Below, piece by piece: positions 1 to 8,850 of a stretch of 36,737 nt of DNA. Source of the stretch: an uncultured Clostridia bacterium (GTDB taxonomy: Bacteria; Bacillota; Clostridia; TANB77; CAG-508); assembly GCA_944387525.1 (NCBI GenBank), contig CALXFF010000019.1:1-36737 (forward strand). The letters run 5' to 3'. Position 1 is the stretch's first letter; every line of letters begins with the position of its first letter. The notes under the pieces were generated by a model. That model saw only the letters and a program-made list of their open reading frames with translations, had not been told where the DNA came from and made no database searches. The translations under genes were made by a program, and so were the position numbers.

Positions 1-2
1 CA

Positions 3-263
3 ATGATTATTGTAGATTTAAAAAGACCAAAATTAAATTGGGATTCTGAATATGCAGTCGCAAAACAAAACTTAAATCTAGTTTTTCCAGTATTACTTGC
101 AATGCTTAATATTGCAATAATGGTAGGAGCAGTCTTTTTATTAAAAGACATAAATGTATATTTAGGAATGGGATTATTAGGAATATTATATATAGTAGCA
201 ACAGTTGTAATAAATAAATATCTATATAATAAACAATATGAATTGGCAGATAAAATAATATAG
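3..263 (+). CDS. C-terminal part of a membrane protein, probably an ABC exporter subunit (5' end outside window)
   Basis: The open frame enters at the window edge, so the ATG at base 3 is probably an internal Met and the real start lies upstream. The visible 86 residues begin with a polar stretch (DLKRPKLNWDSEYAVAKQN) and contain two hydrophobic segments, roughly residues 27-48 and 54-71, followed by a short charged tail. A polar KLNW...KQN region before two last helices is typical of the end of large Firmicute ABC exporter membrane subunits, and an ABC ATPase/permease pair follows directly. That assignment is inference. A hairpin terminator follows the stop, so this gene is not co-transcribed with the next one. 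Confidence 0.45.
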   Translation: MIIVDLKRPKLNWDSEYAVAKQNLNLVFPVLLAMLNIAIMVGAVFLLKDINVYLGMGLLGILYIVATVVINKYLYNKQYELADKII

Positions 264-268
264 TTTTC

Positions 269-297
269 ATAGATCAGTTTTTAAACTGGTCTATTTT
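269..297 (+). terminator. Rho-independent terminator after the partial membrane gene
   Basis: A 12-nt arm (269-280) pairs with 283-294 around a 2-nt loop, with G:T-type mismatches only, and runs into TTTT. It starts about 6 bases after the stop codon. Confidence 0.75.
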
Positions 298-325
298 AAT
301 ACGTTAAAAATATTAGACATATATC

Positions 326-354
326 TTGTTTTTAATTTTATAATATGTCATAAT
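326..354 (+). promoter_or_regulatory. Putative sigma-A promoter of the NatAB-like operon
   Basis: TTGTTT at 326-331 and CATAAT at 349-354 are separated by 17 bases. They lie 37 bases before the ATPase start codon and just after the preceding terminator. The -10 is imperfect, so the call is moderate. Confidence 0.45.
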
Positions 355-390
355 GTTACCTGGAGAGAATAAAAAGGGAAGGAGAAAGTG

Positions 391-1149
391 ATGATTAAAG
401 TAGAGCATATAACAAAGAAATTTGTTAGAAACAAAAACAAAAAAGAAAAAGAAGTTTTTTTAGCAGACAATGACATCACCTTTGAGGCAAATGACGGAGA
501 AATTATTGGGATACTTGGACCAAATGGAGCAGGAAAAACAACGCTATTAAGAATGATAGCAGGAATATTAGAACCAACAGAAGGAAAAATTACTTTTGAT
601 GGAAAAAATTATAAAGATAATGAAATTGAAATTAAGCAAAATATTGCTTATCTATCAGGAAATACAAAAATATATGATACATTATCAACTTATGAATTAT
701 TAAAAATGTGTTGTGATATATATGGAGTAGATAAGGAAAATAGCGAAAAGAGAATAAAAGAAATTACAAAAGTATTAGGAATGGAACAATTTTTGTATAA
801 TAAAATTGCAAACCTATCAACAGGTCAAACTCAAAAAGTAAATTTAGCAAGATGTTTAGTTCATAATCCTAAATATTATATTTTAGATGAGGCAACAACA
901 GGATTAGATATTATATCTAGTCAAATTATATTAAACTTTATAAAAGAAGAAAGAGAAAAAGGAAAAACAATACTTTATTCTACTCATTACATGGAAGAGG
1001 CGGAAAACATATGTAATAGGGTAATTATGATAAATAAAGGAAAAATTATTAAATCAGGAACACCAGAAGAAATAAAAAAAGCTACAAACACAACAAATTT
1101 AAGAGATGCTTTCTTTGCAATGATTGGAGGTGTTTCAGATGAAGAATAA
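391..1149 (+). CDS. NatA-like ABC transporter ATP-binding protein
   Basis: Cytoplasmic ATPase of an ABC-2 exporter, 252 residues. Walker A GPNGAGKT lies at 43-50, the signature LSTGQ at 142-146, Walker B with YYILDEAT at 162-169, and the switch His at 199 (STHYMEEAE). The Q-loop position reads YLSGNTKIY, the NatA-type variant. The start is the ATG at 391 rather than the GTG at 388, because AAGGAG ends about 6 bases upstream. The next gene starts inside its last codons, so ATPase and permease are translationally coupled. NatA homologues power Na+ or drug extrusion with NatB; which substrate applies here cannot be told from sequence. Confidence 0.88.
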   Translation: MIKVEHITKKFVRNKNKKEKEVFLADNDITFEANDGEIIGILGPNGAGKTTLLRMIAGILEPTEGKITFDGKNYKDNEIEIKQNIAYLSGNTKIYDTLSTYELLKMCCDIYGVDKENSEKRIKEITKVLGMEQFLYNKIANLSTGQTQKVNLARCLVHNPKYYILDEATTGLDIISSQIILNFIKEEREKGKTILYSTHYMEEAENICNRVIMINKGKIIKSGTPEEIKKATNTTNLRDAFFAMIGGVSDEE

Positions 1150-2287
1150 TTTATGGAATATATTAAAGAAAGAATTAAGAGAATTATTTAGAGATAAAAA
1201 ATCTTTAGCTATGATGCTTATTATACCAATATTTATACCACTTTTAGTTATTGGAATGTCAGCTTTATTTGAATCACAAATAAGTAAAGATGTAAGTGAA
1301 TATAATAAAATTGGCTTCGCATACGAAATGACAGATGTAGAAAAGACTATGGCAGAAGAAATGGATATTGAAATAATAAATGGAACAGAAGAAGAATTAA
1401 AACAAAAATATGATGATGGAGAGATTGACCTTTATATTACAAAGCAAGATAACAAATATGTTATAAATACAGATGGTTCAGATAATAGTACATTTGCAAG
1501 TAGTTTAATGGATACATATTTTAATACATATAAACAATATTTACAACAAAGCTATTTACAAGAAAATAATATAAATCCAGATGAAGTATTAAATATTATA
1601 ACAGTTGAAGAAAATATGATAGAACAAGATGCTTACTTTGCAGATTACATTAAAAACTATGCTTTTCTTTTCATAATGATGGCAATAACAGTATCTGCTA
1701 CATATCCTGCAACTGATACAACAGCAGGTGAAAGAGAAAGAGGAACATTAGAAACATTACTTACATTCCCAATAAAAAGTAAAGATATAATTGTAGGTAA
1801 GTTCTTAGGAGTTACAGTATCATCAATTATTACAGGAATAATTAGTTTGATTTTAGCAATAATATCATTAGTTATTACAAAGAATATGTTTAGTATTTAT
1901 GAAGGAGTAGATGTAATGTTTTCTCCACTAACAATATTATTTGCAGTAATAGTAATAATTGCATACTCATTCTTTATTAGTGGTTTATGTATTGCTATTG
2001 CAAGTACATCTAAAACATTTAAAGAGGCACAAAGTGCATTAACACCTCTAACATTTATATCATTCTTCCCAGGGATGATTGCATTCATGATGGGAATAAC
2101 TACAACACCAATACTTTCAATAGTACCATTTTTAAACTTTACATTGATATTTACAGATATAAATAATGGAACAATAGATTTATTAAATATTGGTTTGATG
2201 GCAGTTTCTACAATTATTTATATAAGTTTAGTATTTGCACATATTATAAAACAATATAAATCAGAAAAAGTATTATTTGCAAAATAA
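1139..2287 (+). CDS. NatB-like ABC-2 type permease
   Basis: Membrane partner of the preceding ATPase, 382 residues. One N-terminal helix (about 22-43) is followed by a soluble, acidic extracytoplasmic stretch of about 130 residues and then five further hydrophobic segments from about residue 170 to the end. This is the classic ABC-2/NatB layout. The segment ATDTTAGERERGTLETLLT just after the second helix is the conserved cytoplasmic motif of the family. The start at 1139 has GGAGG about 8 bases upstream and overlaps the end of the ATPase gene by 11 bases. A strong terminator follows, separating it from the two-component genes. Substrate unknown; Na+/H+ or antimicrobial export are both plausible. 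Confidence 0.87.
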   Translation: MKNNLWNILKKELRELFRDKKSLAMMLIIPIFIPLLVIGMSALFESQISKDVSEYNKIGFAYEMTDVEKTMAEEMDIEIINGTEEELKQKYDDGEIDLYITKQDNKYVINTDGSDNSTFASSLMDTYFNTYKQYLQQSYLQENNINPDEVLNIITVEENMIEQDAYFADYIKNYAFLFIMMAITVSATYPATDTTAGERERGTLETLLTFPIKSKDIIVGKFLGVTVSSIITGIISLILAIISLVITKNMFSIYEGVDVMFSPLTILFAVIVIIAYSFFISGLCIAIASTSKTFKEAQSALTPLTFISFFPGMIAFMMGITTTPILSIVPFLNFTLIFTDINNGTIDLLNIGLMAVSTIIYISLVFAHIIKQYKSEKVLFAK

Positions 2288-2294
2288 AATTATA

Positions 2295-2334
2295 AAATAT
2301 TCTATATTTAGTAATAAGTATAGAATATTTTTTT
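2295..2334 (+). terminator. Rho-independent terminator of the NatAB-like operon
   Basis: Perfect 12-bp stem (2295-2306 with 2319-2330) and a 12-nt loop, followed by a run of T through 2334. Confidence 0.88.
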
Positions 2335-2405
2335 GCCCTAAATAATGTATAAATTAAGTAATTATGCTATAATAAATCAGAATATATAAGATGAGGTATA
2401 AGAAT

Positions 2406-3068
2406 ATGAAGAAAATTTTAATTGTAGAAGATGATATAAGTATTAGTAGTGAATTAAAAGATTTATTGGATAATGCAGGATATAATGGGGTAGTTTTAAA
2501 AGACTTTGAAAATTCTTATGAAGAAATTAAAAAAGAAAATCCAGACTTAATATTATTAGATATCAATATTCCAAAATTAAATGGAGAAATGCTATTACAA
2601 AAAATAAGAAAAGAAAGTAATGTTCCAATTATCATGGTAACAAGCAAAAATACAGAAACAGATGAAGTTTTATCTATGAGCTATGGAGCAGATGATTATA
2701 TAACAAAACCATATAATCCAACCATTTTGCTTTTAAGAATAAATGCAATTTTTAAAAGAATGGAAAACAAAAGCGATATTTTAGCTTATAATGAATTAGA
2801 AATAGATCCTAAAAAAGGAATTATAAAAAATGAAAAGGAAGAAATCATTTTAACAAAGAATGAAATGATTATCTTTACATTTTTGTTAGCGAATAAAGGA
2901 AATATTGTAACAAGAGATGAGCTAATGACTGACCTTTGGAATAATGATTCATACATAAACGATAATGCTCTAAATGTCAATATAAGTAGATTAAGGACTA
3001 AATTAAAAGATTTTGGATATGAAGATGCCATAGAAACAAGAAAAGGGCAAGGATATATTTTAAAATAA
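2406..3068 (+). CDS. OmpR-family response regulator, BceR-like
   Basis: A 220-residue DNA-binding response regulator. The receiver domain has the acidic pocket E8-D9-D10, the phospho-acceptor D52 in LLDINIP, the T/S switch at 79-80 and K101 in TKPY. The C-terminal half is a winged helix ending in the usual RKGQGYILK. The ATG at 2406 is preferred over 2391 because the GAGG site lies between them. It is followed after 21 bases by a matching kinase and then by an ABC transporter of the Bce type, so by family knowledge it should activate the transporter genes when peptide antibiotics are sensed. A palindrome upstream of the ATPase gene is its likely target. Confidence 0.9.
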   Translation: MKKILIVEDDISISSELKDLLDNAGYNGVVLKDFENSYEEIKKENPDLILLDINIPKLNGEMLLQKIRKESNVPIIMVTSKNTETDEVLSMSYGADDYITKPYNPTILLLRINAIFKRMENKSDILAYNELEIDPKKGIIKNEKEEIILTKNEMIIFTFLLANKGNIVTRDELMTDLWNNDSYINDNALNVNISRLRTKLKDFGYEDAIETRKGQGYILK

Positions 3069-3089
3069 TTTTGAAACGAGGAAAAAAGA

Positions 3090-4109
3090 ATGAAGTTAAG
3101 TAAATATTTAAGAAGTAATTATCTAATTATATTACTATTTATTGTTATTATATCCATCATAAATTTAATGTTAGTATCATTCAAAGTCCAAAATCAAGCA
3201 ATAATGGGAGTAACTGTTACAGCGATTCTGGGATTTATCATATATGTAGTTTATGATTTTGGAAGAAGAAAGAAATTTTATAATAAATTCTTAAATGATT
3301 TAGATTTATTGGACAAAAAATATTTAATAACAGAAATGATTGATAAACCCGAATTTTATGATGGAGAAATCTTATATGATGCCTTATATGAAATAGATAA
3401 ATCCATGTCAGAAAAAATAAAAGAATATAGTTTAAGCATACAAGATTTTAAAGAATATATAGAAATGTGGATTCACGAAGTAAAATTGCCACTTGCTTCA
3501 ATAAATCTAATGATACATAACCATAAAGAATTATCAGACAAAAAAATAGTAGAACAATTAAAAAGAATAGATGATGATGTAGAGCAAGTTCTATATTATG
3601 TAAGAAGTGAAAATGCTGAAAAAGATTATTTAATTAAAGAAACAGAACTAAATAAAGTAATTGGAAATGTTGCTATGAAGAATAAAGACATATTACTAGA
3701 AAATAAAATTGATTTTATTGTGGATGTTGATGATAGAAAAGTTTTAACTGATTCAAAGTGGCTTGAATTTATCGTAAATCAAATTGTAAGCAATAGTATT
3801 AAATACATAAGAAATGGTGTAGAGCATTTCATAAAGATTACGGCTGAAGAAAATAATCAAAATACGATTTTAAAAATATATGATAATGGAATAGGAATAG
3901 AAAAAAGTGATATTACTAAAGTATTTGATAAAACATTTACTGGAAACAATGGAAGGAAGATAGAAACATCAACTGGTATGGGATTATATATTGCAAAGCA
4001 ACTTTGTAAGAAACTAGGACATAAAATTGCAATAGATTCAAAAGAAAATGAATTTACTGAAGTATCTATTTTGTTTAATAAAGATGATTTTTTAAATATT
4101 GCAAAGTAA
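3090..4109 (+). CDS. Intramembrane-sensing histidine kinase, BceS-like
   Basis: A 339-residue sensor kinase with two N-terminal helices (about 11-31 and 37-56) joined by a very short loop and no extracellular sensor domain, the hallmark of BceS-type kinases. The H-box is WIHEVKLPLAS with phospho-accepting H129. The N-box (VNQIVSNSIKYI), DNGIGI and GMGLYIAK ATP-lid motifs follow in order. In characterised Bce systems the kinase reads the activity of its BceAB transporter rather than binding the peptide itself. Here the partner permease is truncated, so the sensing complex may be non-functional. Confidence 0.9.
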   Translation: MKLSKYLRSNYLIILLFIVIISIINLMLVSFKVQNQAIMGVTVTAILGFIIYVVYDFGRRKKFYNKFLNDLDLLDKKYLITEMIDKPEFYDGEILYDALYEIDKSMSEKIKEYSLSIQDFKEYIEMWIHEVKLPLASINLMIHNHKELSDKKIVEQLKRIDDDVEQVLYYVRSENAEKDYLIKETELNKVIGNVAMKNKDILLENKIDFIVDVDDRKVLTDSKWLEFIVNQIVSNSIKYIRNGVEHFIKITAEENNQNTILKIYDNGIGIEKSDITKVFDKTFTGNNGRKIETSTGMGLYIAKQLCKKLGHKIAIDSKENEFTEVSILFNKDDFLNIAK

Positions 4110-4130
4110 CATTACAATTTTGTAATGTTT
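4109..4130 (+). promoter_or_regulatory. Palindromic operator, probable BceR-like binding site
   Basis: A near-perfect 22-bp palindrome, AACATTACAA-TT-TTGTAATGTT, overlaps the kinase stop codon. It is followed about 40 bases later by a TATAAT box (4169-4174) before the transporter ATPase gene. No T-run follows, so it does not look like a terminator. BceR-type regulators are known to bind inverted repeats upstream of their transporter genes. Confidence 0.55.
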
Positions 4131-4198
4131 AGTAATTTTAGAAGAAGGACAAATAAAAATAAATCCTCTATAATGAAAATGAAAGGAGAGATGAGAAG

Positions 4199-4966
4199 AT
4201 GTCAAATATTCTAAAGATTGATAAAGTAGAAAAATACTATGGTAGCAAATCAAGTTTAACAAAAGCATTAGATAATTTATCTTTTGAAGTAGACAAAGGC
4301 GAATTTGTTGCAATAATGGGAGCATCAGGAAGTGGAAAAACAACACTTTTAAATTGTATATCTACTATTGACAAAGTAACATCAGGACACATTTTCGTTG
4401 GAGGAGAAGATATTACAAAATTAAGGGGAAATAACCTAAATAAATTTAGGAGAGAAAAGTTAGGCTTTATTTTTCAAGATTTTAACCTGTTAGATACTCT
4501 AACGGCTTATGAAAATATATCGTTAGCACTTTCCATACAAAATAAGAGTGCAAAAGAAATTGAAAAAAAGGTAACTGATGTAGCAACTAAACTTGGAATA
4601 AAAGATGTATTGCAAAAATATCCTTATCAAATGTCTGGAGGACAAAAGCAAAGAGTAGCATCTGCCAGAGCAATAATAACTGATCCACAAATCGTTTTAG
4701 CAGATGAACCAACAGGAGCATTAGATAGTAAATCATCTCGAATGTTACTTGAAAGTTTTGATTACTTAAATGAAAAACTAAATACAACAATTTTAATGGT
4801 AACACATGATAGTTTTTGTGCCTCTTATGCTAGTCGAGTAATATTCATAAAAGACGGAAAAGTATTTAATGAAATCATAAAAGGTAACAGTTCAAGAAAG
4901 GATTTCTTTGACAAGATTATAGATGTTGTAACCTTGCTTGGAGGTGAGGAAAATGACAACTATTAA
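4199..4966 (+). CDS. BceA-like ABC transporter ATP-binding protein
   Basis: ATPase of a peptide-antibiotic detoxification transporter, 255 residues, MacB/LolD/BceA type. Walker A GASGSGKT lies at 41-48, the Q-loop reads FIFQDFNLL, the signature is MSGGQKQR, Walker B is VLADEPTGALD and the switch His is in MVTHD. An AAAGGAGAG site lies about 8 bases before the ATG. The gene follows the response regulator and kinase and overlaps the next permease by 14 bases. The gene itself looks intact although its permease partner is disrupted. Confidence 0.9.
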   Translation: MSNILKIDKVEKYYGSKSSLTKALDNLSFEVDKGEFVAIMGASGSGKTTLLNCISTIDKVTSGHIFVGGEDITKLRGNNLNKFRREKLGFIFQDFNLLDTLTAYENISLALSIQNKSAKEIEKKVTDVATKLGIKDVLQKYPYQMSGGQKQRVASARAIITDPQIVLADEPTGALDSKSSRMLLESFDYLNEKLNTTILMVTHDSFCASYASRVIFIKDGKVFNEIIKGNSSRKDFFDKIIDVVTLLGGEENDNY

Positions 4967-6464
4967 ATTGTCTTTTAGAAATATAAAAAAGAGTTTTAAA
5001 GATTATGCAATATATTTCTTTACTTTAATATTAGGTGTTGCAATATTTTATGTATTTAATAGTATTGAAAGTCAAACTGTATTATTAGATGTAACAGAAA
5101 GCACTTATGAAATTATTGATATGATGACAACAATGCTTTCAGCAGCAAGTATCTTTGTGGCATTTATACTAGGATTTTTAATAATATATGCAAGTAGATT
5201 TTTAATGAAAAGAAGAAACAAAGAATTTGGTATATATATGCTACTTGGAATGAGTAAAAGAAAAATATCAATGGTTTTATTCTTTGAAACTATATTAATA
5301 GGAATAATCTCATTAGTTGTAGGTTTAGGATTAGGTGTTTTACTTTCACAATTAATGAGTATGTTAGTTGCAAATATGTTTGAAGCAGATATGACTAAAT
5401 ATCAATTTATATTCTCATCAAATGCTTGTATAAAAACATTAATTTATTTTGGAATAATGTACGCCATTGTAATGTTATTTAATACAATAAATGTTGGAAA
5501 ATGTAAATTAATTGATTTAATCCAAACTAATAAAAAATCCGAAACAGTAAAAATGAAAAATCCAATGCTTTGTACCATAGTATTTATCATATCAGCCATA
5601 GCTCTAGGATATGCTTATTATATGGTAACAGGTGGAATAAATGAAACAATTAAGACTCCAGAAGATATATTTAAACCAATTGTAATTGGAGCAGTATCTA
5701 CATTTTTCATATTTTGGTCTTTATCAGGACTAATTTTAAAAGCCGTTATGAGTATGAAAAATTTATATGTAAAAGGATTAAATACATTCACATTCAGACA
5801 AGTAAGTAGCAAAATAAATACAACAGTATTTTCCATGACTATAATTTCTTTAATGCTATTTGTAACAATATGTGTACTATCTAGTAGCTTATCATTAAAA
5901 AATTCAATGACTGCAAATTTAGATGAACTAGCACCAGCAGATATTCAATTAGAAAAAAGAGTATTAAATGAAAATTGGTTAGATCAAGGATATAATGAAG
6001 AACAAATAAAAAATTCTAAAGAAAAAGGATATAATGTAGATGTAGATAAAGCAATAGCAATTGGATATGTTCATGATATTGGAAAATATGACGGAGAAAT
6101 TCATGGTCATGTTATGAAAGAATATAATTATCTAAAAGAAAAAGGATATGATGAAGATTATTACAATATTTGCCTAACTCATTCATATTTGAATAATGAT
6201 ATTGTTTGTACTGCTGGAGGAATTCCAGATATAAATGAGAATCCATTTTTAACTAACTTTATAAAAAATCATGAATATACAATAGAAGAAAAGATAATTA
6301 ATCTATGTGATTTAATGTGTCCACCAGGTGGAAAAGTATATACAATAGATAAAAGACTAATTGATTTAATAATCAGAAAAGGAGCTTATACAAACACACA
6401 ATATCATGTAAAAGAAACATATAAATTAAAAGATTATTTTGATAATTTACAAAGATTATTATAA
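4953..6464 (+). pseudogene. BceB-like permease N-terminal part fused in frame to an HD-domain fragment
   Basis: One open frame of 503 residues carries two unrelated parts. Residues 1 to about 355 are the first half of a BceB/FtsX-type permease with seven hydrophobic segments (about 19-38, 62-84, 106-133, 161-181, 205-225, 240-266, 290-314) and the start of the large extracellular domain. Full BceB proteins are about 620-670 residues with three more helices, which are absent. From about residue 356 the sequence becomes soluble with an HD phosphohydrolase motif (AIGYVHDIGK, H374-D375), then LTHS and a charged tail. The upstream helix carrying the first metal-binding His of HD domains is missing. 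The joined HD part would lie outside the membrane, so this is more likely a deletion product, or an assembly join, than a working fusion. The start at 4953 has GAGG nearby. Confidence 0.8.
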
Positions 6465-6769
6465 CAAGTGTATTTTTATTTGCAAAAAATAAAGTTACAA
6501 TTGCGTTTAATAAAGTATTAAATGATAATTTTGAGAAAGTATACGAAACTTCAATTAATACTTCAATACAAAATATTATAATAGAATCAAAAGAGGATAA
6601 TGACCTATTATCAGCAGTGGGACAAATGAGCTTATGTTTTACTGAAGTAATAGTTTTTGCTTTACTTGCTATAATAAGTTCTTTTGTGGGAGAAAAGGTA
6701 TTTATTATAATTTTCATACTTTCTATACTTTCTTCAATTTTTATAAATATAAATATTAAGAATAGGTGA
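6446..6769 (+). pseudogene. Remnant: C-terminal end of a membrane transporter, possibly MFS type
   Basis: Fills most of the 360-base stretch between the chimera and the peroxiredoxin gene. The frame opens right after a TAA at 6443-6445 and runs 107 codons to TGA. It has no usable start codon near its beginning; the first in-frame ATG is far inside and lacks a ribosome site. The translation has a hydrophobic stretch, then a soluble loop (LNDNFEKVYETSINTS), then two hydrophobic stretches (FTEVIVFALLAIISS, VFIIIFILSILSSIF), and ends KNR. This resembles the last helices of a major facilitator protein, but the assignment is weak. It overlaps the end of the chimeric gene. Confidence 0.5.
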
Positions 6770-6824
6770 TTATCAAAAAATAAACTCTTTTCATAAAATA
6801 TACAAAATGAAAGGAGTTTTATTT

Positions 6825-7514
6825 ATGGATTATGAATTAATGATGAATGGAAATGTAAAAATAGGTCAAAAAGCACCTGATTTTCATGCAACAACAACAT
6901 TTGGAGAAATTAGTTTAGACGATTACAAAGGAAAATGGCTTGTATTATTTTCTCATCCAGGAGACTTTACCCCAGTATGCACAACAGAAATGATAGCATT
7001 CACAAGAGCACATACATACTTTAAGCAACTAAACACAGACTTATTAGGATTAAGTGTAGATAGCAATCCATCACATTTAGCTTGGGTGTATGACATTTAT
7101 TGTAGAACTGGAATAAAAGTGTCATTTCCAATAATTGCTGATAGAAATGGAGAAATTGCAAGAAAATATGGTATGATATCAAATGATATTAGTAACACAG
7201 AAACTGTTAGAAATGTGTTTATAATTGATGATAAAGGAATAATAAGAACAATACTTGTTTATCCTATGAACGTAGGACGTTTTATACCAGAAATAATAAG
7301 AATTGTTCAGGCATTACAAATGGCCGATTGCATGAACTCTTCAACTGCTGCAAATTGGATGCCTAATCAACCTATAATTCAATCAATTCCAAAAACATTT
7401 GAACAGTTAGAAGAAAGAAATAATCAAATAGAAGAAAATAGAAATGGTATAAGCTGGTATTTGAGTTTTAAAGAACCAGATAAAAAATGTATTAATTCAA
7501 AGCAAGAATGTTAA
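6825..7514 (+). CDS. Peroxiredoxin, Prx6/archaeal type
   Basis: Cytoplasmic thiol peroxidase that reduces H2O2 and organic peroxides, 229 residues. The peroxidatic Cys is C52 in HPGDFTPVCTTE. The protein ends with C222 and C229 (CINSKQEC), the paired C-terminal Cys arrangement seen in archaeal-type Prx6 enzymes that act as 2-Cys peroxidases. The length and the arm after the core (IRIVQALQMADCMNSS, ANWMPNQP) fit that subfamily. The ATG at 6825 is chosen over 6807 because AAGGAG (6811-6816) lies 8 bases before it. It is a single gene with no reductase beside it. Confidence 0.92.
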   Translation: MDYELMMNGNVKIGQKAPDFHATTTFGEISLDDYKGKWLVLFSHPGDFTPVCTTEMIAFTRAHTYFKQLNTDLLGLSVDSNPSHLAWVYDIYCRTGIKVSFPIIADRNGEIARKYGMISNDISNTETVRNVFIIDDKGIIRTILVYPMNVGRFIPEIIRIVQALQMADCMNSSTAANWMPNQPIIQSIPKTFEQLEERNNQIEENRNGISWYLSFKEPDKKCINSKQEC

Positions 7515-7637
7515 AAGTATTAATTTGAGTTTATTAAATATTTAAATTTTTCATTAGATATTGAATAATTTGATTTTAAAATTCACATACTAATATTATT
7601 AGAAAATAGAAAAATTATACGTATGTGGAGGTAACTT

Positions 7638-7811
7638 ATGGAAGGAAATCAAAAAATACATTGTACAGTAGGAACATGTAAATACAATGAGAAAAATCAA
7701 AATCTATGTAAATTGCAAGCAATTCAAGTAGAACCAACAAAAAATTGCGATACAAAACAAGCAGATGAATCAATGTGTTCAAGTTATATTTATGAAAAAG
7801 ATAAACAATAA
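7638..7811 (+). CDS. DUF1540 small Cys-rich protein
   Basis: A 57-residue protein with GGAGG about 6 bases before the ATG. The Cys pattern is C9-x4-C14, C24, C37, C47, with the CTVGTCKYN start and the closing CSSY, which matches the DUF1540 family of small clostridial and bacillar proteins. Four to five Cys suggest metal binding, but the function of the family is unknown to me. It sits alone between peroxiredoxin and aldolase and is followed by a strong hairpin terminator. Confidence 0.8.
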   Translation: MEGNQKIHCTVGTCKYNEKNQNLCKLQAIQVEPTKNCDTKQADESMCSSYIYEKDKQ

Positions 7812-7813
7812 AA

Positions 7814-7858
7814 TCAAGAAAAATGAGAAGATATAAATTTTCTTCTCATTTTTCTTGA
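7814..7858 (+). terminator. Terminator with an 18-bp perfect stem
   Basis: Arms 7814-7831 and 7841-7858 are exact inverted repeats around a 9-nt loop. The right arm contains TTTTT and its last bases form part of the next promoter's -35 box. Confidence 0.75.
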
Positions 7859-7883
7859 CATATGAGAAAAATAGAAATAAAAT
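7855..7883 (+). promoter_or_regulatory. Sigma-A promoter of the aldolase gene
   Basis: Consensus TTGACA at 7855-7860, a 17-base spacer and TAAAAT at 7878-7883. The -35 overlaps the end of the preceding terminator stem. Confidence 0.72.
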
Positions 7884-7920
7884 GACCATAGCAAAACAAT
7901 AAAAAGAAAGGAATGATAAT

Positions 7921-8850
7921 ATGTTAGTTACAACAAAGGAAATGTTTGAAAAATCAATGAAAGAAGGATTTGCAATAGGTGCATTTAATGTAAACAATAT
8001 GGAAATAATACAAGCAATAGTAGATGCAGCAGCTGAAAGTAAGTCACCTGTTATATTACAAGCATCTTCAAGTGCAATAAAATATGCAAGAGTAGGATAT
8101 TTAATGAAAATGGTAGAAGCAGCAGTAGAAGAACATCCAGAAGTTCCAATTGCTATTCATTTAGACCATGGACCAGACTTTGAAACAGCTAAAATGTGTA
8201 TAGATGCAGGATTTACATCTGTTATGATAGATGGTTCAAAATATGATTTTGAAGAAAATGTAGCATTAACAAAGCAAGTTGTAGATTATGCTCATTCAAA
8301 AGGAGTAGTAGTAGAAGCTGAACTTGGAAAATTAGCTGGAATTGAAGATGATGTTAATGTAGATGCAAAAGATGCTATGTATACAGACCCAGCTCAAGCA
8401 GAAGAATTTGTTAGAAGAACAGGATGTGATTCTTTAGCAATAGCTATTGGTACAAGTCATGGAGCATATAAATTTAAAGGAGAAGCAAAATTAAGATTTG
8501 ATATTTTAAAACAAATAAAAGAAAGAATACCAAATACACCAATAGTATTACATGGAGCTTCAACAGTTATTCCAGAATTAGTAGAAATGTGCAATAAGTA
8601 TGGGGGAGACATACCAGGTGCAAAAGGTGTACCAGATGAAATTTTACATGAAGCAAGTATTTCTGGAGTATCAAAAATTAATGTAGATACAGATTTACGT
8701 TTAGCTATGACAGCTGCAATTAGAAAAGAATTTAGTGAAGAACCAAATGTATTTGATCCAAGAAAATATTTAGGACCTGCAAGGGATTTAATCAAAGAAA
8801 CAGTCGAACATAAAATGAAAGATGTTTTTGGTTCAAGCAATAAAATTTAA
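7921..8850 (+). CDS. fba: Class II fructose-bisphosphate aldolase
   Basis: Glycolytic zinc enzyme cleaving fructose 1,6-bisphosphate into dihydroxyacetone phosphate and glyceraldehyde 3-phosphate, 309 residues, as usual for the FbaA/GatY family. IHLDHG carries catalytic D82 and zinc ligand H83. Further zinc ligands are H180 in GTSHGAYK and H211 in VLHGAS, and EAELG (about 132-136) and KINVDTDLR supply the other conserved residues. The ATG is preceded by AAAGAAAGG. The gene has its own promoter and ends in a REP/BIME-like hairpin that separates it from convergent smpB. Confidence 0.96.
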   Translation: MLVTTKEMFEKSMKEGFAIGAFNVNNMEIIQAIVDAAAESKSPVILQASSSAIKYARVGYLMKMVEAAVEEHPEVPIAIHLDHGPDFETAKMCIDAGFTSVMIDGSKYDFEENVALTKQVVDYAHSKGVVVEAELGKLAGIEDDVNVDAKDAMYTDPAQAEEFVRRTGCDSLAIAIGTSHGAYKFKGEAKLRFDILKQIKERIPNTPIVLHGASTVIPELVEMCNKYGGDIPGAKGVPDEILHEASISGVSKINVDTDLRLAMTAAIRKEFSEEPNVFDPRKYLGPARDLIKETVEHKMKDVFGSSNKI

